Positions 1 through 11,245 of a stretch of DNA of 64,000 bases are shown one piece after another. How positions within the stretch are numbered: position 1 is the first letter of the stretch; each line of letters opens with the position of its first letter. The position numbers and the translations under genes are program-made. A model generated the notes under the pieces. That model saw only the letters and a list, made by a program, of their open reading frames with translations, had not been told where the DNA came from and searched no databases. Origin of the DNA: Zanthoxylum bungeanum (taxonomy: Eukaryota > Streptophyta > Magnoliopsida > Sapindales > Rutaceae); NCBI GenBank assembly GCA_019454045.1, contig SKCR01051198.1, positions 1 through 64,000 on the forward strand, written 5' to 3'.

Positions 1-513
1 TTATATGCATTATTTAATTGCTAATACATTGCATGGTGATAGTGTACAATACACTCAATGGTTTTGCATGGAGTTTGAGTGTTTGACACTCTAAGCCATT
101 GCATGATTTGTGTCATAAGTTTATTATTAATTTAATAAATATTATGGCATAAATATAAATTGATTTTTTGTAACAAAGATCAATAGAACTCTCCTCTCTC
201 TCTCACAATGCCGTGACTTCCATTAGGGCAAAGAAGATTTGATTTTCTTTTCTCCATTTGCTAGCACATTGAAGGATCAAAGGAGGTGATAGGGAAACCA
301 TCAAAGAGCTTGGAATACACAAAGCTTGGAGCTTCCACTCTTCTTCCTCCCTTGGCTGAAACTTGAAGCTTGGAGATTCAAAGATTTTCTTCATCACTTC
401 TCATCACAAAAGCTTTGTAAGTATGATTCCGCCATGCTTCATCTTTTAATATATATTCATTGTTGTATTTCATATGCTTAATCTTTCCTTGGGACATATT
501 ATAGAAACCAACA
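1..513 (+). mobile_element. copia LTR fragment (3' end), family S
   Basis: This is the last ~510 bases of a Ty1/copia LTR on the plus strand. It matches the end of the solo LTR at 17457-19416: both share the stretch with GATAGTGTACAA, the repeated CACTCTAAG, the CTCTCCTCTC tract and the final CCAACA. The right terminus is at 513. The base run that follows (CCTAT) is a candidate target-site duplication, but the left end lies outside the window. The gypsy-like LTR copy to its right starts mid-sequence exactly at 514, so this LTR was inserted into that copy. I cannot tell whether it is a solo LTR or the 3' LTR of a full element. Confidence 0.8.
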
Positions 514-2202
514 CCTATCCTGTAAGGAAATCTATTAAAGGGTTATCTATCCTCAAGGAAGATCGTGGGCTATTGAGTCTAAGGCTGAAACCTAAAATCC
601 CTATGTCTAGTTCATTTTAGATTTACTAGATCAATTTTATTAATGGTCAGTTAATGAAAAAGCATTAAGATTAAGACTCAATAAATAACTATTTATATTA
701 CCCAAGCTATAATCTAACCCCTTATAAAACGGTGCTATTAAAAGTCATCACAACCCCAGATAACTATTTTAGTTACAACACATAACTAGGGCTAGTATAA
801 ACTTGAAAATAAAAGACATAAAGTAGAAATGTGGTAAAGTAAATACTGAAAAGTAAATTACAATAAAATAAAATGCTAAGGTAAAAGGAATTACTTTTAC
901 TACTACTAATTTAGATATCTCCCATAAAATAATATATAAAGGCGGTGACCTGATTAAGTCAAATTAAGTCCAACCAGCCATAAAGGCGGAACCAAAATTA
1001 AATTACCAACCGACCAATATGGCGGTATCCTTTATTAGTCAGGTTTAAACCAGATTAAAATGAATTACCAACCGACCAATATGGCAGTATCCTTTTTAAG
1101 TCAATATTTTAAATAGTGAATATATTATTTTTAAGGGAGATTAATCTAAATAGTAACAATAAAAGAATTACCTTTCACCCTAGCTGGGGGAGTTACCTCC
1201 TCATGGTAAATAATAAAAACTGTAAAAAGTAAAAACTAAAAATTAAATTACTATATTAACAAAACGTAATTAAAATTAATTACAAAACTAAAAAAAACTA
1301 AAAAACCTAAAAATTAAAAGAAATTAGAGAGAGAAACTCTCTCTTTAGATAGAATATAAGAGAGAGAGTGGTGCACTGAATTCTGAAATCTCGAGCTCAA
1401 TTTATAGGCCTCGGTAGGCTTCCAGCGTCGCGACGCCAGGGCCCTCAGCGTCGCTACGCCAGCTTTTGTCGACGTGGCACGCTCTGGTTCACAGGTTTGA
1501 AGATTCTGGATAAGCTGATAAGGTGACACGTGGCAGGTGGTTGGCCTTCAATTATTGTGACACGTGGCGGCTTCTGATTGGTCGCTGAGATTATTATCCG
1601 CCACGTGTCAGATAAGGATTAGATACTCAATGATTGATGCTGACATGGCGGTGACGTGGCGACACATGGGAAAGAGACTGTCGGCACCGTAGAATTGCGA
1701 CACGTGGCACTTCCTGATTGGCTGATGATGATGTGGCAGTGAGGTGGCAATGTTGACTTGTTGACTTGCTGACGTGGCTGATGACATGGAATGACACGTG
1801 GAACACGTGGCGATGATGACTGTCGGCACCGTAGGATGCTGACACGTGGCACATCGCATGTTAGCAGATCGGCTGTGATGGTGACACGTGTCACGACACA
1901 TTTTAGCAAAGTCAAACTTTTCTCAGATTCTGATTTGTGGACCCGGTGCGCGTTAGCACTGTTCGGCGCATGTTAGACGTCGCGACGCGGAAGGTATTGG
2001 CGTCGCGACTCGGAAAATTTACTGAAATTCATTTTTCATCCAATTTTCACTGTTTTGACCCAAATCACCTCCAGAATGTTCTGAAACTTTATTTATCTAC
2101 AAAATAACACAAAACACATCAAAATATTCACAAAACTCAAAAAAACTATACAAAATATTAGGTTAAATGAGTGGGAAATAGTGATAGATTTACCACTCAT
2201 CA
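514..2202 (-). repeat. Gypsy-like LTR, copy 1 (truncated)
   Basis: Leftmost LTR of the concatemer. Its minus-strand start, TGATGAGTGG, lies at 2202. Its end is lost because a copia LTR is inserted at 513/514. U3 carries the CACGTG cluster, with a TATA box (CCTATAAATT on minus) at 1399-1408 and a CT/GA-rich tract just downstream (about 1320-1365). The U5 side is rich in AAGTAAA-type A-rich text. Confidence 0.75.
1399..1894 (-). promoter_or_regulatory. LTR promoter 1: TATA box plus 8 CACGTG boxes
   Basis: Minus-strand TATA box at 1399-1408. Upstream of it (higher coordinates) I count exact CACGTG at 1527, 1561, 1602, 1701, 1795, 1804, 1843 and 1885. Further ACGTGGC cores lack the leading C. 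CCAAT-type boxes (ATTGG on plus) lie between them. The last box sits in the 14-bp palindrome GTGACACGTGTCAC (1881-1894). CACGTGGC is the G-box/ABRE core bound by plant bZIP and bHLH factors. A regulatory role here is inferred. Confidence 0.6.
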
Positions 2203-3483
2203 CACCCCCAAACCTAACATTTTGCTAGTCCTCGAGCAAAACATAAAATAACATAAATAAATTAACTAAGCCACTTTCGTAGGGATCACGGTTGAATTTA
2301 GCATATGCAACAAGCCTTTAAACCCCTAGGTGTCCCTAGTGGACGAGTTGTAGTCTCGTGAGGGTTTACAGCAATGATACCCACAAACATTTTACAAAAG
2401 TAAAAAGGTAGTAAAACTAATGCACACAAAAGCAAAAAGACAAGAGAAAAGAGAATAAAGAAGTTAGTGACTAATCATGTGAAACTTCTACTCCAAGTTA
2501 CTAGTTGTTTTGTTTCATTCTAAATTACCGAATAAGTGAATTCTCCGATTATTTTTACCATTTCCACATACACAGCCAACAAAATATTAAACAACTCATT
2601 TTTTCCCACAACAGTCATAAGTGCGTTTGATAAGAAATTAATATTTTTGTCTTAAAGTTTTATCAGAATTCACACCTTTTTGCAGCAATGGAATAATTTT
2701 TCAGATTTATATATATTTTTTTATTTATATACAATATCTTCCATCTATGTAACGAGTGTTGGGTCGGTGGCTCCCAAACCAGTTGGCTTTAGGGCACCAG
2801 GTGTTAAGACACCCCTACGGACTTAATTACTCAGACTTCAGATATTTATATTTTTGCAGCATCTTTGATCCATGTAGCGAGCTTTGGGCCAGTGACTCCC
2901 AAACCAGTTGGTTTTAGGGCACTAGGTGTTAAAACACCCTTACAGACTTAATAACTCGGATCTCAGACGTTTTTTTTTTTTTTTTTTGACTCCATTGCTT
3001 TTTGAGATGTTTCCTCCAATTAAACTAAAGCACAAAATATTACAAACTTTTCAATTTTAGCTCATGTCTGTTTGTTACTATATATGTTGATAATATCTGT
3101 CAACTGAGCATATGAAGATTCCTTTTTAGTCAGTTTTAAGGAGAATTCACAAATTAAATAATTCAAAATGAAATAAACAAAAATTAACTTGTTTCGAAAT
3201 AGGCTTGAGATACGTCTCAGGAGTGGAAACTCCTTACTCAGCTATCTCTTACCAATTTCACCTTTTTAGTCAAAATAAAAACACAAAAAAAAACACAAAA
3301 TATTTTTGTAATTTTTGAAAAGTTTCCGATTTTTTGTAATTTTCGAAAAATTTTGGACTAAAAATAAAAATAACACACAAACTAAAAACAAGGTACTGAT
3401 CAACTAATTCCCTCCCGCAAACCTAAATTAGACATTGTCCCCAATGTCTTAAACAGTAAAAGGAGAGTAAAGAAGGTCGTACC
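2203..3483 (-). mobile_element. Concatemer internal segment 1 (non-coding)
   Basis: 1281 bp between LTR copies 1 and 2. The purine-rich GGTTTGGGGGTG, next to the LTR start at 2202, is the likely polypurine tract. The segment holds two related ~120-bp blocks around 2750-2960, each carrying CTCCCAAACCAGTTGG and a GGTGTTAA..ACACCC inverted motif, and a poly-T run at about 2968-2987. No open frame resembles gag, pol or env. Confidence 0.65.
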
Positions 3484-5675
3484 TGACCGGTGCTTACACA
3501 CGCGTATAACGCAAGCGCACGTATCGTTCAAGTAGTATAAAAATATCGATCCCACGAGGACTTAATATCTAAACTATTAATTTTATGAGGTCAAATGATT
3601 ACTAATATCTAACAAGTTGATTGATTGATTTGAAATGGTGACGATTCTAAATTTAAAAGCAAGTAAATAAAATTTTCGAAAATAGGTTTTAAGAAAATTC
3701 AATATTAAAAACTATCTAGGGTTGTGATGTCTTCCAATATCATTTTAAAGATGAAGTGATTATCTTAAAGTTGGGTAATATATTGATTTATTAACCTGGA
3801 ACACTAAATTATGTGTAAGCCTCTGTCGATGGTCAGATACAAATAACCAGTTTAACCCAATTGAACCATATGTCTATGTCAACCAAATTTTCTGGATTCA
3901 TTAAGTTTAAGTTCCAATTATGGCTACCCCCACCCGACAGGTATATTCCTATCTTGTAAGGAAATCTATTAAAGGGTTATCTGTCCTCAAGGAAGATCGT
4001 GGGCTATTGAGTCTAAGGCTGAAACCTAAAATCCCTATGTCTAGTTCATTTTAGATTTACCAGATCAATTTTATTAATGGTCAGTTAATGAAAAAGCATT
4101 AAGATTAAGATTCAATAAATAAATCTTTATATTACCCAAGCTATAATCTAACCCTTTTATAAAACGGTGATATTAAAAGTCATCACAACCCCAGATAACT
4201 ATTTTAGTTACAACACATAACTAGGGCTAGTAAAAACTTGAAAATAAAAGACATAAAGTAAAAATGCGGTAAAGTAAATACTGAAAAGTAAATTACAATA
4301 AAATAAAATGCTAAGGTAAAAGGAATTACTTTTACTAATACTAATTTAGATATCTCCCATAAAATAATATATAAACTTGTGATTCTTTTTCCAACCAGCT
4401 ATAAAGGCGGTAACCTGATTAAGTCAAATTAAGTCCAACCAGCCATAAAGGCGGAACCAAAATTAAATTACCAACCGACCAATCTGGCGGTATCCTTTAT
4501 TAGTCAGGTTTAAACCAGATTAAAATGAATTACCAACCGACCAATCTGGCGGTATCCTTTTTAAGTCAATATTTTAAATAGTGAATATATTATTTTTAAG
4601 GGAGATTAATCTAAATAGTAACAGTAAAAGAATTACCTTTCACGCTAGCTGGGGGAGTTACCTCCTCATGGTAAATAATAAAAACTGTAAAAAGTAAAAA
4701 GTAAAAATTAAATTACTATATTAACAAAACGTAATTAAAATTAATTACAAAACTAAAAAAAACTAAAAAAACTAAAAATTAAAAGAAAGTAGAGAGAGAA
4801 ACTCTCTGTTCAGATAGAATATAAGAGAGAGAGTGGTGCACTGAATTCTGAAATCTCGAGCTCAATTTATAGGCCTCTGTAGGCTTCCAGCGTCGCGACG
4901 CCAGGGCCCTCAGCGTCGCTACGCCAGCTTTTGTCGACGTGGCACGCTCTGGTTCGCAGGTTTGAAGATTCTGGATAAGCTGATAAGGTGACACGTGGCA
5001 TGGTGGTTGGCCTTCAATTATTGTGACACGTGGCGGCTTCTGATTGGTCGCTGAGATTATTATCCGCCACGTGTCAGATAAGGATTAGATACTCAATGAT
5101 TGATGCTGACATGGCGGTGACGTGGCAGTGACATGGTGGTGACGTGGCGACACGTGGGAAAGAGACTGTCGGCACCGTAGAATTACGACACGTGGCACTT
5201 CCTGATTGGCTGATGATGATGTGGCAGTGATGTGGCAATGTTGACTTATTTACTTGTTTACTTACTGACGTGGCTGATGACATGGAATGACAAGTGGAAC
5301 ACGTGGCGATGATGACTGTCGGCATCGTAGGATGCTGACACGTGGCACGTCGCATGTTAGCAGATCGGCTGTGATGGTGACACGTGTCACGGCGCATTTT
5401 AGCAAAGTCAAACTTTTCTCAGATTCTGATTTGTGGACCCGGCGCACTTTAGCACTGTTCGGCGCAGGTCTTGGCGTCGCGACGCGGACAATTTACTGAA
5501 ATGCATTTTTCGTCCAATTTTCACTGTTTTGACCCAAATCACCTCCAGAATGTCCTGAAACTTTATTTATCTACAAAATAACACAAAACACATGAAAATA
5601 TTCACAAAACTCAAGAAACTATACAAAATATTAGGTTAAATGAGTGGCAAATAGTGATAGATTTACCACTCATCA
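3484..5675 (-). repeat. Gypsy-like LTR, copy 2 (complete)
   Basis: Complete 2192-bp LTR, minus strand, starting TGATGAGTGG (at 5675) and ending CACCGGTCA (at 3484). It is very similar to copies 1 and 3. Just inside its end is the phrase with CCTCGTGGGATCGATATTT and CGCTTGCG, which is also shared with the isolated LTR at 54703-56803. Confidence 0.78.
4864..5390 (-). promoter_or_regulatory. LTR promoter 2: TATA box plus 8 CACGTG boxes
   Basis: Same layout as copy 1. TATA box at 4864-4873. CACGTG at 4992, 5027, 5068, 5151, 5189, 5300, 5339 and 5381. One box seen in the other copies has changed to CAAGTG near 5290. Confidence 0.6.
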
Positions 5676-6462
5676 CACCCATAAACCTAACATTTTTCTA
5701 GTCCTCGAGCAAAACATAAAATAACATAAATAAATCAACTAAGCCACTTTCGTAGGGATCACGGATGCATTTAGCATATGCAACAAGCCTTTAAACCCCT
5801 AGGTGTCCCTATTGGACGAGTTGTAGTCTCGTGAGGGTTTACATCAATGATACCCACAAACATTTTACAAAAGTAAAAAGGTAGTAAAACTAATGCACAC
5901 AAAAGCAAAAAGACAATAGAAAATAGAATAAAGAAGTTAGTGACTAATCAGGTGAAACTTCTACTCCAAGTTACTAGTTGTTTTGTTTCATTCTAAATTA
6001 CCGAATAAGTAAATTCTCCTATTATTTTTACCATTCTCCATATACACAGCCAACAAAATATTAAACAACTCATTTTTTCCCACAACAGTCATAAGTGCAG
6101 TTGATAAGAAATTAATATTTTTGTCCTAAAGTTTTATCAGAATTCACACCTTTTTGCAGCAATGGAATAATTTTTCAGATTTTTTCCTTGATTTTTTTTT
6201 CTATTTTTATTTTTTTATTTATATACAATATCTTCCATCTATGTAACGAGTGTTGGGTCGGTGGCTCCCAAACCAGTTGGCTTTAGGGCACCAGGTGTTA
6301 AGACACCCCTACGGAATTAATTACTCAGACTTCAGATATATATATTTTTGCAGCATCTTTGATCCATGTAGCGAGCTTTGGGCCAGTGACTCCCAAACCA
6401 GTTGGGTTTAGGGCACTAGGTGTTAAAACACCCTTATAGATTTAATAACTCGGATCTCAGAC

Positions 6463-6495
<33 letters not shown>

Positions 6496-6999
6496 CTTTT
6501 TTTTACTCCATTGCTTTTTGAGATGCTTCCTCCAATTAAACTAGAGCACAGAATATTACAAACTTTTCAATTTTAGCTCATGTCTGTATGTTACTATATA
6601 TGTTGATAATATCTGTCAACTGAGCATATGAAGATTCATTTTTAGTCAGTTTTAAGGAGAATTCACAAATTAAATAATTCAAAATGAAATAAACAAAAAT
6701 TAACTTGTTTCGAAATAGGCTTGAGATACGTCTCAGGAGTGGAAACTCCTTACTCAGCTATCTCTTACCAATTTCACATTTTAATCAAAATAAAAACACA
6801 AAAAAAAACACAAAATATTTTTGTAATTTTTGAAAATTTTCCAATTTTTTTGTATTTTTCGAAAAATTTTGGACTAAAAATAAAAATAACACACAAACTA
6901 AAAAAAAGGTACTGATCAACTAATTCCCTCCCCCAAACCTAAATTAGACATTGTCCGCAACGTCTTAAACAGTAAAAGGAGAGTAAAGAAGGTCGTAGC
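5676..6999 (-). mobile_element. Concatemer internal segment 2 (non-coding)
   Basis: 1324 bp between LTR copies 2 and 3, nearly the same as the first internal segment. It has the same paired CTCCCAAACCAGTTGG blocks (about 6260-6440). The poly-T run at about 6462-6497 is longer and accounts for part of the length difference. There is no coding content and no primer-binding site. Confidence 0.65.
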
Positions 7000-9202
7000 T
7001 GACCGGTGCTTACACACGCGTATAACGCAAACGCACGTATCGTTCAAGTAGTATAAAAATATCGATCCCACGAGGACTTAATATCAAACTATTAATTTTA
7101 TGAGGTCAAATGATTACTAATATCTAACAAGTTGATTGATTGATTTGAAATGGTGACGATTCTAAATTTAAAAGCAAGTAAATAAAATTGTCAAAAATAG
7201 GTTTTAAGAAAATTCAATATTAAAAACTATCTAGGGTTGTGATGTCTTCCAATATCATTTTAAAGATGAAGTGGTTATCTTAAAGTTGGGTAATATATTG
7301 ATTTATTAACATGGAACACTAAATTATGTGTAAGCCTTTGTCGATGGTCAGACACAAATACCTAGTTTAACCCAATTGAACCATATGTCTATGTCAACCA
7401 AATTTTCTGGATTCATTAAGTTTAAGTTCCAATTATGGCTACGCCCGCCCGACATGTATATTCCTATCCTGTAAGGAAATCTTTTAGGGTTATCTATCCT
7501 CAAGGAAGATCGTGGGTTATTGAGTCTAAGGCTGAAACCTAAAATCCCTATGTCTAGTTCATTTTAGATTTACCAGATCAATTTTATTAATGGCCAGTTA
7601 ATAAAAAAGCATTAAGATTAAGACTCAATAAATAAATCTTTATATTACCCAAGCTATTATCTAACCCCTTATAAAACGGTGATATTAAAAGTCATCACAA
7701 CCCTAGATAACTATTTTAGTTACAACACATAACTAGGGCTAGTAAAAACTTGAAAATAAAAGACATAAAGTAAAAATGCGGTAAAGTAAATACTAAAAAG
7801 TAAATTACAATAAAATAAAATGCTAAGGTAAAAGGAATTACTTTTACTACTACTAATTTAGATATCTCAAATAAAATAATATATAAACTAGTGATTCTTT
7901 TTCCAACCAGCTATAAAGGCGGTAACCTGATTAAGTCAAATTAAGTCCAACCAGCCATAAAGGCGGAACCAAAATTAAATTACCAACCGACCAATCTGGC
8001 AGTATCCTTTATTAGTCAGGTTTAAACCAGATTAAAATGAATTACCAACCGACCAATCTGGCGATATCCTTTTTAAGTCAATATTTTAAATAATGAATAT
8101 ATTATTTTTAAGGGAGATTAATCTAAATAGTAACAGTAAAAGAATTACCTTTCACCCTAGCTGGGGGAGTTACCTCCTCATGGTAAATAATAAAAACTGT
8201 AAAAAGTAAAAAGTAAAAATTAAATTACTATATTAACAAAACGTAATTAAAATTAATTACAAAACTAAAAAAAACTAAAAAAACTAAAAATTAAAATAAA
8301 GTAGAGAGAGAAACTCTCTCTTTAGATAGAATATAAGAGAGAGAGTGGTGCACTGAATTCTGAAATCTCAAGCTCAATTTATAGGCCTCGGTAGGCTTCT
8401 AGCGTCGCGACGCCAGGGCCCTCAGCGTCGCTACGCCAGCTTTTGTCGACGTGGCACGCTCTGGTTCGCAGGTTTGAAGATTCTGGATAAGCTGATAAGG
8501 TGACACGTGGCAGGGTGGTTGGCCTTCAATTATTGTGACACGTGGCGGCTTCTGATTGGTCGCTGAGATTCTTATCCGCCACGTGTCAAATAAGGATTAG
8601 ATACTCAATGATTGATGCTGACATGGCGGTGACGTGGCAGTGACGTGGCGGTGACGTGGCTACACGTGGGAAAGAGACTGTCGGCACCGTAGAATTGCGA
8701 CACGTGGCACTTCCTGATTGGCTGATGATGATGTGGCAGTGATGTGGCAATGTTGACTTGTTGACTTGCTGACGTGGCTGATGACATGGAATGACACGTG
8801 GAACACGTGGCGATGATGGCTGTCGGCACCGTAGGATGCTGACACGTGGCACGTCGCATGTTAGCAGATCGGCTGTGATGGTGACACGTGTCACGGCGCA
8901 TTTTAGCAAAGTCAAACTTTTCTCAGATTCTTATTTGTGGACCCGGCGCACGTTAGCACTGTTCGGCGCATGTTAGATGTCGCGACGCGGAAGGTCTTGG
9001 CGTCGCGACGCGGACAATTTACTGAAATGCATTTTTCGTCCAATTTTCATTGTTTTGACCCAAATCACCTCCAGAAATGTCCTGAAACTTTATTTATCTA
9101 CAAAATAACACAAAACACATCAAAATATTCACAAAACTCAAGAAACTATACAAAATATTAGGTTAAATAAGTGGGAAATAGTGATAGATTTACCACTCAT
9201 CA
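7000..9202 (-). repeat. Gypsy-like LTR, copy 3 (complete)
   Basis: Complete LTR of about 2203 bp with the same termini as copy 2. Its minus-strand first base (9202) abuts the RNase H coding sequence of element A, so this LTR is the leading edge of the insertion. The five bases to the right, CTTCA, would be the target duplication, but its partner is outside the window. Confidence 0.78.
8376..8894 (-). promoter_or_regulatory. LTR promoter 3: TATA box plus 9 CACGTG boxes
   Basis: TATA box at 8376-8385. CACGTG at 8504, 8539, 8580, 8663, 8701, 8795, 8804, 8843 and 8885, the fullest set of the three. The phrase CTGTCGGCACCGTAG occurs twice in the cluster (about 8679 and 8820), showing that part of it grew by internal duplication. 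Confidence 0.6.
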
Positions 9203-9686
9203 CTTCAGCTGTAGCAATATACTCCGCTTCTATTGTTGAATCGACAACAGTCTCTTGCTTGGAAGATTTCCAGCTTACTGCTCCGTTGTTCAAACAAAAT
9301 ATGAACCCGGATTGCGACTTAGAGTCGTCTTTATCGGTTTGGAAACTTGCATCGTTATACCCAGTTACCTCAAGTTCTCCATTTTCATAAACTAAGAAAG
9401 CATCTCTAGTTCGTCTAAGATACTTAAGGATGTTCTTAACCGCCATCCAGTGACCATCATCTGGATCGGCCTGATAGCGACTACACATGCTTAAAGCATA
9501 CGAGACATCAGGTCGCGTACATATCATGGCATACATGATCGATCTGACTGCCGAGGTGAACGGTATCCGACTCATGCTGTTTCTCTCATCTTGAGTTTTA
9601 GGACACATGTCCTTAGATAGAGTAATGCCATTTGACACTTGTAACAGTCCCCTCTTAGACTGATCCATGTTGAATCTTTTCAACAC
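9203..9686 (-). pseudogene. copia RNase H region, element A (truncated)
   Basis: Minus-strand frame covering the end of RT and the start of RNase H. Visible landmarks are the SRIPFTSAVRSIMYAMICTR block, SYALSMCSRYQ, the first catalytic Asp in YNDASF, the GAVSWKSSKQ block and the second acidic site in TIEAEYIA. After that the frame runs into the gypsy-like LTR at 9202 and codes for unrelated residues. The last two catalytic acids (CDN and EDN motifs) and the protein's C-terminus are missing. It is separated from the RT frame upstream by one in-frame stop. It would be inactive as it stands. Confidence 0.85.
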
Positions 9687-9704
9687 TTTGTCAATGTACG
9701 TGCT

Positions 9705-10289
9705 CTAGGAGAGTCCAAGCAGCTTTCTAAATCTATCCCGGTAGATCTTTATTCCTAGAATATAGGCTGCTTCTCCAAGATCTTTCATGGAGAATTTTAA
9801 TGAAAGCCAAGCTTTCACCGATGTTAACATGGGAATGTCATTGCCCATAAACAATACATCATCAACATAAATGACAATAAAAGTCAGTGCTCTCCCACTA
9901 ACCTTCTTATATACACAAGGATCATCTTCGTTTTGAATGAAATCATATTCTTTTATGATCTCATCAAAACGTTGGATCCATGACCGCGATGCTTGCTTCA
10001 GTCCATAAATGGACCGATTTAACTTACAAACCTTGTTTGCAAGTCTAGGCACGATAAAACCGTCAGGCTGTTGCATATAAACATCCTCTAAAAGGTTTCT
10101 GTTAAGGAAATCGGTTTTAACGTCCATCTGCCATATCTCGTAATCGAAATATGCAGCAATAGCAAGCATTATCTGAATGGATTTAATCATGGAAACGCGT
10201 GAGAAAGTTTCATCATAATCAACACCATGTCGTTGACGATACCCCTTCGCTACAAGCCTAGCTTTGTACGTTTGTACGTTGCCATCCAT
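9705..10289 (-). pseudogene. copia reverse transcriptase core, element A
   Basis: An RNA-dependent DNA polymerase domain copying element RNA into DNA inside the virus-like particle. Visible motifs in order are [30 protein letters not shown] (first catalytic Asp), [21 protein letters not shown] and the catalytic YVDDVLF box, then FSMKDLGEA. The frame is open for 194 codons and is flanked by single in-frame stops at both ends. It lies in the same frame as the neighbouring pieces, so the polyprotein is interrupted rather than scrambled. This is the best preserved domain of element A. Confidence 0.9.
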
Positions 10290-10313
10290 GTCGGTCTTCT
10301 TCTTGAAGACCCA

Positions 10314-10832
10314 TTAGCATCCAATAGGCTTTACGCCTTCTGGTGCATCAACCAGTGCCCAAACTTGATTGGTGTACATGGAATCCATTTCGGACTTCAT
10401 GGCCTCTTGCCATAAAGCGGAATCGATATCTTGTATCGCTTCCTCATACGTAGCCGGTTCGTTATCCTCAATGAGATTAATATCTACATGAGGTGATATT
10501 AGAAACCCATACCTCTCAGGTTGTTTCCTGACTCTCTCCGACCTACGCGGTCCTTGTGTAATAGAAGATTGTGGTACAGTCTCATCCCGGATGGATTGTT
10601 CTTGTTCCGTTGAGGATTCTATGCCAGGAATAGTAGCACTCCGATTTTCATCGAGTTCTACTTTCCTCCCACTAACCACTGCATTTAGGAATTCCTTCTC
10701 AAGTAAAACCGCATGTAAAGCAACAAATACTTTGTTCTCTCGTGGGTGATAGAAGTAATATCCTTTAGTTTCCCTAGGATATCCTACGAATAGGCATTTA
10801 TCCGATTTGGGCTCAAGTTTGGTACCTTCCAA
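10314..10832 (-). pseudogene. copia integrase C-terminus to RT N-terminus, element A
   Basis: 172 codons joining two domains. The first part has KCLFVGYPRETKGYYFY, typical of the segment after the copia integrase core. The middle is a low-complexity linker with RRSERVRKQPERYGF. The end has the conserved RT entry ALWQEAMKSEMDSMYTNQVW and LVDAPEGVKPIGC. A stop just after GC replaces the expected Lys codon. The start is set only by the previous in-frame stop, so the Met is not meaningful. Confidence 0.85.
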
Positions 10833-10847
10833 ACGTGAGACGTATGC

Positions 10848-11245
10848 CTAGCATCCCCAAATCTTCAAGAATGAGAAACCCGGTTTCTTTCCTGTCCATA
10901 TCTCATACGGAGTCTGTTGTACATACTTTGACGGAACCTTATTCAAAATAAGAATTGCACTGTTTAATGCATATCCCCAGAAGGAAATAGGTAGCTCAGT
11001 GCGACTCATCATAGACCTTACCATGTCCAACAAAGTTTGGTTTCTCCGTTTGGACACACCGTTTAATTGCGGTGTTCCAGGAGGAGTCGACTGTGAAAGA
11101 ATACCATATTCGTTCAAGTAATCTAGAAACTCATTGCTCAAGTATTCGCCACCACGGTCCGACCGTAATGTCTTTATACTCTTGCCTGTCTGTTTTTCAA
11201 CTTCGTGAAACTCTTTGAATTTCTACAAAGTTTCCGACTTGTGTC
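10848..11245 (-). pseudogene. copia integrase core, 3' part, element A
   Basis: Integrase inserts the cDNA into the genome through a D,D-35-E triad. The second Asp is present in the LRSDRGGEY context near 11150, followed by EFLDYLNEYGI and STPPGTPQLNG. The catalytic Glu, normally in the ERRN/ERKN motif, reads Lys here (NGVSKRRNQT). Conserved downstream text includes LLDMVRSMMSR, SFWGYAL and PYEIWTGKKP. The frame breaks near 11245, where it joins the upstream zinc-binding part. Loss of the Glu by itself predicts inactivity. Confidence 0.82.

Larger units (their letters stand above)
514..9202 (-). mobile_element. Gypsy-like LTR concatemer (LTR-int-LTR-int-LTR)
   Basis: A unit of about 3.45-3.5 kb is repeated in tandem, seen directly by matching the same text near 520, 3960 and 7475. 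Read on the minus strand, each LTR starts TGATGAGTGG and ends CACCGGTCA. The stretches between LTRs hold the phrases GGGGACAATGTC and GCTCGAGGACTAGCAAAATG, followed by GGTTTGGGGG tracts. I know these from the 3' regions of plant Ty3/gypsy elements of the Athila/Tat type. No gag or pol is present. No primer-binding site follows the LTR ends, so the units look like LTR plus 3' untranslated region rather than complete elements. The right edge (9202) interrupts the RNase H region of copia element A. The left edge is cut by the copia LTR at 1-513. Such arrays usually come from unequal exchange between LTRs; that origin is inferred. Confidence 0.8.

Noticed and set aside
203..397. 64-codon minus frame near the window start
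   Set aside because: It lies in the copia LTR end and is not kept in the matching part of the solo LTR (19014-19330).
1608..1976. Overlapping His/Ser/Thr-rich open frames on both strands (also near 5074-5499 and 8586-8976)
   Set aside because: They are translations of the CACGTG-rich LTR promoter. Frames overlap on both strands and repeat with the LTR copies.
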